The notes beneath the pieces are model-generated. The model ran no database searches and had not been told where the DNA came from. It saw only the letters and a list, made by a program, of their open reading frames with translations. A stretch of DNA of 28,037 bases. Source: a virus. The stretch spans positions 1 through 28,037 of the IMG/VR virus record IMGVR_UViG_3300030329_001927; one strand, written 5' to 3'. Shown here piece after piece: positions 22,298-28,037 of the stretch. Position 1 is the first letter of the stretch. Every line of letters begins with the position of its first letter. Made by a program: the position numbers and the translations under genes.

Positions 22298-23179
22298 ATG
22301 GCTTTAACAAATACCAGTACAGCAGCAGGTGGACTCGGAAGAACCATTGGTGATTCTGTCATTGCATTTAATCATGTCAATGTAATGTTCCCACTTGTGA
22401 CAGTAAAACAAGCTGCAAGAGGATCTAATCATGTAAATTTTAGTGATTGGACAAAACTTGCATCAAGTGATGTAACAGCAGCAACTCAGGCAACAACAAC
22501 AACAGCAGTTGCTATCACAACAGCAGCAAGAACTGCTACTATCTCAGAACATGTTATCGCTTCTACAGTTAGTGATTTAGTTCTTATGGGATCAGGTGAT
22601 GATATTGTTGGACAAGCAGGAACTGCTTTAGGTAATGCAGTTGCAGCTAAACTTGATGATGACTTAGTAGAGCTTGGAAAAGGTTTTTCTCAGACAGAAT
22701 GTGGTGCAGGAACTTCACTTGCATTGTCACACATATTTGGTGCAATGCGACAGTTAAAAGCTGCATCTGCTCCAATGCCTTTGAACTTAGTTCTTTCACC
22801 AAAGCAGGTGTGGGGATCTAAAGGTTTAATTGCCTTGACACATGATGCAGCAGTAACAGGATCAAATGCTAAACCTATGTCAGTTATGGGGTCTAAAGGA
22901 AACGAAGGACTTGCTAATGGATTCATTGGATCTATAGCAGGATTTGATGTTTACTGGTCTGATCAGATTGATGAAAATGTTTCATCAGGTGGTGATGCAG
23001 CAGGTTTTGCATTCTCACAAGGTGGAATTGGTCTTGGTGTTGGTGCTGAAGGCTTATTCAGAATAGCATCAGAAAGAGATGAAATGCTAAGAGCAGTAAA
23101 CTATGTTGCTACAGGGTTCTGGGGCGAGATAGAAATTAAAGATGCTTACGGTGTTTACATTCTATCAGATGTTTCATAA
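22298..23179 (+). CDS. Major capsid protein (293 aa)
   Basis: AAGGAG (22287-22292) precedes the start. The protein is rich in Ala, Gly, Thr and Ser with few charges. An N-terminal arm (1-30) is followed by a VTVKQAARGSNHVNF stretch, a Thr/Ala-rich section (about 65-90) and an ISEHVIASTVSDLVL helix. The end is typical of HK97-fold capsids (GLFRIASERDEMLRAVNYVATGFWGEIEIKDAYGVYIL). It follows the scaffold gene and is ended by a terminator, fitting the most strongly expressed virion protein. The fold assignment is from pattern. Confidence 0.85.
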   Translation: MALTNTSTAAGGLGRTIGDSVIAFNHVNVMFPLVTVKQAARGSNHVNFSDWTKLASSDVTAATQATTTTAVAITTAARTATISEHVIASTVSDLVLMGSGDDIVGQAGTALGNAVAAKLDDDLVELGKGFSQTECGAGTSLALSHIFGAMRQLKAASAPMPLNLVLSPKQVWGSKGLIALTHDAAVTGSNAKPMSVMGSKGNEGLANGFIGSIAGFDVYWSDQIDENVSSGGDAAGFAFSQGGIGLGVGAEGLFRIASERDEMLRAVNYVATGFWGEIEIKDAYGVYILSDVS

Positions 23180-23200
23180 TAACTGATTAACTGATAACTT

Positions 23201-23228
23201 GAGGGGAGTGCAATGCTCCCCTCATTTT
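23201..23228 (+). terminator. Terminator-like hairpin after the capsid gene
   Basis: GAGGGGAG (23201-23208) pairs perfectly with CTCCCCTC (23216-23223), loop TGCAATG, followed by ATTTT. The T run is short, so it may be only a partial terminator, reducing transcription downstream of the capsid gene. The core is nearly identical to the hairpin at 11856-11874. Confidence 0.7.
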
Positions 23229-23239
23229 AAGGAGAACAA

Positions 23240-23428
23240 ATGGAAAGATATTTTAAAAAACCCAATGGGGACATCATACAGGCTCCAGAGAATCAAGATC
23301 CTGATAACTTAAAGTCTTGGGAAAGTAGGTTTATAGAGTGTGATGTAAATGGAAAAGAAATCAAAAAAGAAAAAAAGGCTCCAAAGCCTAAAGCAAAGAA
23401 GAAAGCGAAGGTAGATAATGGCGAATAG
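23240..23428 (+). CDS. Small Lys-rich hypothetical protein (62 aa)
   Basis: AAGGAG (23229-23234) precedes the start. Residues 1-40 are mixed (YFKKPNGDIIQAPENQD, then LKSWESRFIECD); the end is a Lys/Pro/Ala tail (KKAPKPKAKKKAKVD). The protein could bind DNA or the capsid surface; small proteins of this shape often follow the capsid gene. It overlaps the next gene by 11 bases. Confidence 0.6.
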   Translation: MERYFKKPNGDIIQAPENQDPDNLKSWESRFIECDVNGKEIKKEKKAPKPKAKKKAKVDNGE

Positions 23429-23927
23429 TCATAGCGATTTTACAATAATTAGAGTAACTCCTACGATAGTTGAAGATTCAGCATATGCTGATGGCGATGT
23501 ATTATTCACTGCTACTGCTATTCCTAATGCTGTTCGAGGGAATGGTGGCTGTTCTAAATTAATATCGGCATATATGATAGACAAAAGAAAACAAGCATTT
23601 GATTGCGAACTTTATTTTTGCGAACAAAATACAGCTTTCGGTACAATAGACGAAACTGCTGATATTAGTGTAGCCAATATAGAAGCTGCAAAAGTTTGCT
23701 GTGTGCTTAAAAAAGACAACGATCAAGGAGAAAACCAAGATTTAGACAATATTCATATAAATAAAATAGTTGGAATGGACGGCTCAGACGATTTTGGCTT
23801 CCCTACTTTACTACAGGCAGGAGCAGGTAGCACCAATGTATTTGTTACTGGTGTAATAGTAGATGGAACTCCAACATTTACAGAAACAGATGACCTCGAG
23901 TTGATATTCCATATTCAATATAAGTAA
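23418..23927 (+). CDS. Virion structural protein, probably head- or fibre-associated (169 aa)
   Basis: ATG 23418 lies in the tail of the previous gene, after GAAGG (23407-23411). The protein is acidic and beta-rich. Features include SDFTIIRVTPTIVEDSAYADGDVLF at the start, a cysteine-containing middle (CELYFCEQ, KVCCVL) and a strand-rich end reading TDDLELIFHIQYK. Proteins of this composition recur as minor virion proteins in marine siphoviruses as I recall. The end pattern resembles that of the junction gene (which ends in IQVTVKYHLT), suggesting related jelly-roll-like structure. Function is inferred from composition and place only. Confidence 0.55.
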   Translation: MANSHSDFTIIRVTPTIVEDSAYADGDVLFTATAIPNAVRGNGGCSKLISAYMIDKRKQAFDCELYFCEQNTAFGTIDETADISVANIEAAKVCCVLKKDNDQGENQDLDNIHINKIVGMDGSDDFGFPTLLQAGAGSTNVFVTGVIVDGTPTFTETDDLELIFHIQYK

Positions 23928-24328
23928 TGGCTAAGTTCGGAAGAACATCTAAAAATAGATTAGCTACCTGTGATGAAAGGCTACAAAAGGTATTCAATGA
24001 AGTTATTAAATTCGTGGATTGCTCAGTTCTCGAAGGACACAGAGGAAAGCAACGACAAAACGACTTATTTGACGAAGGTAAGACCAAAGTACTGTACCCT
24101 GATGGTAGGCATAATAGTGATCCCTCTCGTGCTGTTGATGTTACACCTTATCCTGTCGATTGGGACGATCGTGAGCGACAAACTCTATTCGCTGGGTTTG
24201 TACTTGGTGTCGCTAATGGAATGGGAATCAAATTAAGATGGGGTGGAGATTGGGATCAAGACTTTCAGGTGATGGACAATCGCTTTGATGATTTTCCTCA
24301 CTTTGAACTTGATAAAACAGAGGAATAA
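23927..24328 (+). CDS. M15-family peptidase, probable endolysin (133 aa)
   Basis: The start shares one base with the upstream stop (TAATG). The VanY/Ply500-type signature is present: GHRGKQRQNDLFDEG (about 37-51), then His 62, RAVDV with Asp 71, and WGGDWDQD...DFPHFEL with His 125. The two His and the Asp are the expected zinc ligands and an upstream Asp near 121-122 the likely catalytic acid. Such enzymes cut peptide cross-bridges of the cell wall (L-Ala-D-Glu or D-Ala-D-Ala type). It has no signal peptide, so a holin is needed. Its TAA stop is followed in the same frame by the open frame of the next gene. Confidence 0.88.
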   Translation: MAKFGRTSKNRLATCDERLQKVFNEVIKFVDCSVLEGHRGKQRQNDLFDEGKTKVLYPDGRHNSDPSRAVDVTPYPVDWDDRERQTLFAGFVLGVANGMGIKLRWGGDWDQDFQVMDNRFDDFPHFELDKTEE

Positions 24329-24331
24329 TAT

Positions 24332-25546
24332 CTGAATGAAATAAAAGGAAAAAATTTAGTCTGTCCTCATTGCTACCACATAGGAATGAGAAAAGAAGGA
24401 TTTAACAAAGACAGACAAAGATGGGGGTGTATATCCTGTAAACATAAAACAGTATTCCCTATATGTGATGCAGATTTAGATATAGTAAGAGAGAATGTTA
24501 GGCTTTCAAAACAGAAACAGAAAGCACAAGACAAGAATAGGATCTTTAACAAGGCATTCAGAGAACATAGCAGAATAGAGAATGCAGTTGAAGAATATAG
24601 CAAAGAATTAGTATCGCTTTTTGAAAATAACAACTTAAATCGCACTACTACAGAGCATAAAACAAACAATCAGGCTGTAGGTGTTATCCAGTTCTCAGAT
24701 GTCCACTTCAATGAACTTGTGGATTTGGAAAACAATAAATATGATTTCAGAGTTGCTTCGCAAAGGACAAGATACTTTGTTAATAGAGCCAAGCTGTATT
24801 TTAGCACAGCAAATGTGAGTAATATTGTAGTGGCTTTGACAGGGGATCTGATGAATAGTGATAGAAGATTAGACGAACTCTTGAATCAAGCAACGAATAG
24901 AGCAAAGGCTACATTTCTTGGAGTGGATATTCTACAACAAGCAATACTGGACCTGAATAAGCACTTTAATGTAACAGTAGCATCAATAGTCGGCAATGAA
25001 GGTAGAGCAAACAAAGAGATGGGATGGAGTAATATCGTAGCAACAGACAACTATGACTATACTATCTTTCAATGCCTAAGATTCTTGTTTAGAGATACCC
25101 ATGTAGAGTTTGTTCATGGAGATCCAAGCGAATTGGTTATAAATGTAGCAGGACAGAATCTTTTAATGATGCACGGACATGGATCATTCAGAGGTAAATT
25201 GGAAACATCTATAAATCAAATTGCAGGTAGATATGCTTTGAAAGGTGTACACATAGACTATGTTATATTCGGTCATGTACATAGTGCGAGAGTTGGTGAC
25301 AACTTTGGGAGATCGTCATCTATGGTTGGGGCGAATGATTATAGCGAAAAGGCTCTCAATCTCAATGGTAGGGCATCTCAGAACTGCTATATTTTCTATA
25401 GCAGTGGGAATAGGGATGGGATAAAAGTTGATTTGCAGAATGTGGATTCAAAAGGATATGATATAGACAAATCCTTAGAAGCATATAACGCAAAGTCACA
25501 TGGGAAATCAAGAAAAAGAAAAACAATATTCGAGGTAGTAGTATGA
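24332..25546 (+). CDS. Zinc-ribbon / calcineurin-like metallophosphoesterase fusion, probable CTG start (404 aa)
   Basis: The first ATG (24386) would remove the first cysteine pair of a zinc ribbon. The frame is open from 24329, and GAGGA (24320-24324) lies seven bases before CTG 24332, which is therefore proposed as start. The ribbon has Cys 11, 14, 33 and 36 with a basic middle (KDRQRWG), as in DNA-binding ribbons of transposases. A charged helical linker follows (about 45-105). The phosphoesterase domain shows FSDVHFNE, LTGDLMN, VGNEGR (GNE where GNH is usual), MMHGHG and FGHVH. These should bind two metals. It may be a DNA nuclease or phosphodiesterase. It lies in the lysis region, which is unexpected. 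Confidence 0.8.
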   Translation: MNEIKGKNLVCPHCYHIGMRKEGFNKDRQRWGCISCKHKTVFPICDADLDIVRENVRLSKQKQKAQDKNRIFNKAFREHSRIENAVEEYSKELVSLFENNNLNRTTTEHKTNNQAVGVIQFSDVHFNELVDLENNKYDFRVASQRTRYFVNRAKLYFSTANVSNIVVALTGDLMNSDRRLDELLNQATNRAKATFLGVDILQQAILDLNKHFNVTVASIVGNEGRANKEMGWSNIVATDNYDYTIFQCLRFLFRDTHVEFVHGDPSELVINVAGQNLLMMHGHGSFRGKLETSINQIAGRYALKGVHIDYVIFGHVHSARVGDNFGRSSSMVGANDYSEKALNLNGRASQNCYIFYSSGNRDGIKVDLQNVDSKGYDIDKSLEAYNAKSHGKSRKRKTIFEVVV

Positions 25547-25641
25547 TAGCAGATGTTTTAGTTTGGGTATGTATAGGAATAATAGTAGCAATATTATTAG
25601 GTGGAACATTAAAGTTTTATAAGGATAGCAATGGTAAATAA
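25543..25641 (+). CDS. Tiny membrane peptide (32 aa)
   Basis: ATG 25543 overlaps the phosphoesterase stop (ATGA); the stop overlaps the next gene. Almost the whole peptide is one membrane segment (VLVWVCIGIIVAILLGGTL, about 5-23) with a short basic tail (KFYKDSNGK). It belongs to the row of small membrane proteins next to the endolysin, so a holin-accessory or pinholin-like role is possible. AGGTAGTA upstream is a weak ribosome site, so coupling is likely. Confidence 0.6.
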   Translation: MIADVLVWVCIGIIVAILLGGTLKFYKDSNGK

Positions 25642-25876
25642 ACAAATATCACTTGGAACAGTGATTACAATATTAACGATTTTAAGCACTTTTATCTTTA
25701 CATTAGGTGCAACATCAAATAGAATAGAATCCGTTGAAATAGACATAGAGAAGAACTCACAGAAGATACTTAACAGCCAAGACAAGCAACAGAAGATAGA
25801 AGTTGACATTGGAAAGTTAGAAACCAAGTTGGATGAAGGTTTTAAAAGGCTTGAAACTTTGATTATAGAAAACTGA
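25631..25876 (+). CDS. Small membrane protein with coiled coil, holin or spanin-like candidate (81 aa)
   Basis: AAGGA (25621-25625) precedes ATG. Residues about 6-27 form a membrane segment (ISLGTVITILTILSTFIFTLGA). The rest is a charged coiled coil (IESVEIDIEKNSQKIL, then VDIGKLETKLDEGFKRLETL). One membrane segment plus a coiled-coil tail is common in phage lysis-block proteins, both class III-like holins and i-spanin-like proteins. It overlaps the previous gene by 11 bases and the next by one. Confidence 0.6.
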   Translation: MVNKQISLGTVITILTILSTFIFTLGATSNRIESVEIDIEKNSQKILNSQDKQQKIEVDIGKLETKLDEGFKRLETLIIEN

Positions 25877-26166
25877 TGGATTTTGTAGCTTTATTAGAGC
25901 AATTTGGAGTACCAATTACAATGTGCATAGCATTTGGGTACTTTATTTGGAAACAAAACAAGTGGATTCAAGATGACCTTAAAGCTGATTTAGATTCAGC
26001 TAATGAAAGATTTGAAAAAATAGTTATAGGTCTTATCAACTCACAAAAAGAGATGCAGTTAGACATTAAGGAATCAAAGACAAGCTATAGAGCAATAGTA
26101 GAGATCCTTGCATCATTGAGTGGCAATGGATTAAAAGAAAAATTTTTAAATAATAAAGATTATTAA
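25876..26166 (+). CDS. Putative holin, one membrane segment (96 aa)
   Basis: The start overlaps the previous stop by one base (TGATG). Residues about 7-24 (LEQFGVPITMCIAFGYFIWKQ) resemble the BhlA-type putative holins with a GVP...FGYF pattern, followed by a charged helical region (DDLKADLDSANERFEKI). Holins open the inner membrane to release the endolysin. Context with the M15 peptidase three genes upstream supports this. Of the small membrane genes here, this is my best holin candidate. Confidence 0.55.
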   Translation: MDFVALLEQFGVPITMCIAFGYFIWKQNKWIQDDLKADLDSANERFEKIVIGLINSQKEMQLDIKESKTSYRAIVEILASLSGNGLKEKFLNNKDY

Positions 26167-26177
26167 AAGGAGATAAT

Positions 26178-26474
26178 ATGTTTGAGAATATATTAGGTAT
26201 AGTTAGCAACAATTCAGGATTAATTGCAGGGGGTGGATCTGCTGCAATCGTTTTATGGGTATTAAAGAAGATCCCAAATGAACAGATATGTGGAGTAATA
26301 GAAACATCATGCGAAAGTTTAGGTAGGATCATCACACTTAATCTAAGTAAGTGGTCATTCTCTAAGAAGGTGTGGAATAGTACAATAGAGCCATACTTTA
26401 TAGATCTGCTTGACAATGTGTTTGGAAGTATTGTCAGAGGAACAATTAAGGGATTAAAATCAGATTCTAAATGA
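26178..26474 (+). CDS. Membrane-associated hypothetical protein of the lysis block (98 aa)
   Basis: AAAGGAG (26166-26172) gives a strong start. A short hydrophobic segment (SGLIAGGGSAAIVLWVLKKI, about 13-32) could enter the membrane. The rest contains two cysteines (QICGVIETSC) and a helical, moderately charged half. It overlaps the next gene (ATGA). Similar short proteins recur near holins in marine siphoviruses as I recall; the role is not known. Confidence 0.6.
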   Translation: MFENILGIVSNNSGLIAGGGSAAIVLWVLKKIPNEQICGVIETSCESLGRIITLNLSKWSFSKKVWNSTIEPYFIDLLDNVFGSIVRGTIKGLKSDSK

Positions 26475-26650
26475 TTGTAAGTAAATTAGTTAGCAAAATA
26501 CTGCCTTTCCTGCTCAAAGAAGTGTGGAAGGCAGTATTGCCTGAACTGAAACCATTGCAGAAATATGTATATCAACCTAATGAGTTAGATAAAAAAACCA
26601 AAAACCATGAGAAAAGAATAAAGAAACTTGAAAAGAAATTAAATGGCTAA
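26471..26650 (+). CDS. Small hypothetical protein with basic coiled-coil end (59 aa)
   Basis: This frame shares ATGA with the previous gene and overlaps the next by eight bases. The first half is amphipathic (VSKLVSKILPFLLKEVWKAVLPEL); the end is a Lys/Glu heptad-like helix (KNHEKRIKKLEKKL). No membrane segment long enough to span. No strong ribosome site, so it is probably coupled. Its function is unknown; the tight packing between neighbours supports it as a real gene. Confidence 0.55.
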   Translation: MIVSKLVSKILPFLLKEVWKAVLPELKPLQKYVYQPNELDKKTKNHEKRIKKLEKKLNG

Positions 26651-27260
26651 TGAGTTAAAATTAGAGAATCCATTATCTTCAGACACTAAGCCTGTTAAGA
26701 TAAATGATGCTGTGACAGGATTACTGCTTAAAGACAAAGATGTAGTAGTGGAAGGTGATTTAACTATTAATGGCAATATAAGTACATATGCAGGTATGAT
26801 ACTTGGATATACTGATATTGGATTAAATGAAACAGCAGCAACTTATAACTTAACAACATCTTATGTAGTCCCAACAGATGAGTTAAGTGTAGGATTTGTT
26901 GCACCCCCAAGTGGGAATGTTGAGATTGAAATACAAATAGGATGGGATGCAGGGAGTAGTAATGTAGGAGATTGTTTTGCAGGACTATCAGATGCAAATG
27001 CTACAAGTGGTTACAATAGATTAGCAGATTACCACGAGGTGGAATTATTTGATGGTATGAGCAGGAGTGCATTAAGAGTTATACGACATTCATGGACATT
27101 AACTGGATTAACAGCAGGAACATTGTATCAGTATTGGGCAGGATTTAAAACATCATCAACTCTTGGGACTCCACACTTACAATGGGGTGGTGATTCAACA
27201 GGGGAATATCCTGATTTTATTATGAAAGCAACAGCACTACCGAATACAATATCAACTTAG
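26643..27260 (+). CDS. Fibre-like virion protein (205 aa)
   Basis: ATG 26643 lies in the end of the previous gene. The N-terminal part has a fibre-like motif: DTKPVKINDAVTGLLLKDKD, then VVEGDLTINGNIS (about 37-49), the short repeating strand pattern often seen at the base of trimeric fibres. Residues 60-205 are Thr/Gly/Ser-rich strands with aromatic patches (YNRLADYHEVELFDGMS, LYQYWAGFK), like a jelly-roll tip domain. It is followed by another fibre-like gene after 7 bases. Receptor binding is likely but not shown. Confidence 0.65.
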   Translation: MANELKLENPLSSDTKPVKINDAVTGLLLKDKDVVVEGDLTINGNISTYAGMILGYTDIGLNETAATYNLTTSYVVPTDELSVGFVAPPSGNVEIEIQIGWDAGSSNVGDCFAGLSDANATSGYNRLADYHEVELFDGMSRSALRVIRHSWTLTGLTAGTLYQYWAGFKTSSTLGTPHLQWGGDSTGEYPDFIMKATALPNTIST

Positions 27261-27267
27261 GAGCATA

Positions 27268-28037
27268 ATGAGTTTAACAAATAAGACAATAGCAAACAGT
27301 TATAAGGATTTATTGCAAGTAGATAATTCTAATAGTGGAATTGATACAACGACAAGACAAATAAAAGATGGAGAGGGAACTCAGTCCTGTGCTTATATTT
27401 CAGACGATAGTCTTTTAATCAAGCCTGTAAATGATGATAGTGCTACATCATTATTAGTTAGAACAAATAGTGGAGCAAATGTGCTTGAAGTAGATACTAC
27501 AAACCAGTTAGTTGTAGCTTCAGGGAACAATGTTAATACCCAATACGCAACATTTTCTATAGGAAGCACAGAATCAACAGCATTTTCAGCTAATACGCAT
27601 CATCCTCTTGTGTATTCAGGTGCTAATTATGCTTCACAGGCTTCTATTCCTGACTTATTTGGAACAGGCACAGACCCTGCAACAAGCTACACTACAGCAG
27701 ATTCAAGTAAAGATAGAGCATCAGATTTAGTCCCATGTCTTTGGTATGTAAATGATGATATATCTATAGATGCAATCAAATCTATTGAAGGTGCAGATGC
27801 AGCTACTGGAGATACAACAAGGATGCACTTATTTAGTTATGACTTTACATCAGGAGCAACTTCTTGTCTTACAAACGGAACTTTATTAGGACATAATAGT
27901 GATGTAACTAACGCAGGGAGTGAACAACCTTATTTAAGCACATGGACAGTAGATAGTGCAGCAGTTTCAGCAGGAAAAGTAATTTTAGCATTTTTTAGGT
28001 CAGATAGTGTCAACTCTGACTACAGTATTCAAGTAAC
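27268..28037 (+). CDS. Fibre-like virion protein, 5' part; continues at 100-121 across the join (263 aa in full)
   Basis: GGAG (27260-27263) precedes ATG 27268. The frame runs to the window end and, after merging the 99-base overlap, to TAG at 119-121, giving 263 residues (792 bases including stop). The first ~80 residues (MSLTNKTIANSYKDLLQVD, later GANVLEVDTTNQLVV) form the short-repeat base typical of fibre proteins in marine siphoviruses; the remainder is a beta-rich tip ending IQVTVKYHLT. As partner of the gene at 26643, it is probably part of a tail fibre or receptor-binding complex. Confidence 0.75.
   Translation, partial: MSLTNKTIANSYKDLLQVDNSNSGIDTTTRQIKDGEGTQSCAYISDDSLLIKPVNDDSATSLLVRTNSGANVLEVDTTNQLVVASGNNVNTQYATFSIGSTESTAFSANTHHPLVYSGANYASQASIPDLFGTGTDPATSYTTADSSKDRASDLVPCLWYVNDDISIDAIKSIEGADAATGDTTRMHLFSYDFTSGATSCLTNGTLLGHNSDVTNAGSEQPYLSTWTVDSAAVSAGKVILAFFRSDSVNSDYSIQV
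27939..28037. repeat. Terminal direct repeat, right copy (circular join)
   Basis: This is the second copy of the 99-base repeat at 1-99. Removing one copy gives a circle of 27,938 bp. The repeat falls in the 3' third of the fibre-like gene that starts at 27268. Confidence 0.95.

Noticed and set aside
23970-24236. Alternative + strand frame inside the M15 peptidase gene
   Set aside because: The peptidase frame has all zinc ligands; this frame has no recognisable feature.

Overview
This window is a complete or near-complete genome of a small tailed double-stranded DNA phage (class Caudoviricetes, siphovirus-type tail). The first 99 bases (1-99) are identical to the last 99 (27939-28037), and one reading frame runs through that join. 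The molecule is therefore most simply a circular or circularly permuted genome of 27,938 bp whose contig was cut inside a fibre-like gene. The DNA is A+T rich, all convincing genes lie on the + strand, neighbouring genes overlap by a few bases (many ATGA and TAATG junctions), and good AGGAG-type ribosome sites are common. The host cannot be read from the sequence. The fibre and capsid proteins look like those of uncultured marine siphoviruses, but that is an impression from memory. I see no integrase, repressor, tRNA gene, CRISPR array or insertion sequence, so nothing marks the phage as temperate.

Reading around the circle from the packaging genes: 17329-23179 holds the small and large terminase, portal, MuF-type head protein, a neck or tail-completion candidate, scaffold and major capsid protein, ending at a terminator hairpin (23201-23228). 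Next, 23240-26650 holds a small structural-type protein, an M15-family peptidase (the likely endolysin), a zinc-ribbon/metallophosphoesterase fusion and a run of small membrane proteins that should include the holin. Then 26643-27260 and 27268-(junction)-121 encode fibre-like proteins. From 132 to 11477 come a virion protein, head-tail connector, tail terminator candidate, major tail protein, a tail-assembly chaperone pair joined by a -1 frameshift, tape measure, a 1063-residue tail tip protein and two more tail proteins, closed by a strong terminator (11511-11545).

The early or replication region, 11642-17288, holds many small genes: a single-strand annealing protein candidate, two cysteine-rich microproteins, a SpoVG-like protein ending in an SSB-like acidic tip, a winged-helix protein, two orphan DNA methyltransferases, a replication initiator and a RusA-type resolvase. 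Inside the initiator gene, three tandem 11-bp repeats lie directly beside an AAT-rich tract, which looks like the origin. No polymerase, primase or helicase is recognisable, so the phage presumably recruits the host replisome.

Points that most deserve a second look: the iteron origin; the in-frame TAA-TAT-CTG junction between the peptidase and the zinc-ribbon phosphoesterase; a 22-bp sequence repeated upstream of the terminase and scaffold genes; a G+C-rich, hairpin-prone 70-nt stretch at 16422-16491; the SSB-like tail on the SpoVG-like protein; and the placement of the lysis and fibre genes between capsid and connector genes.
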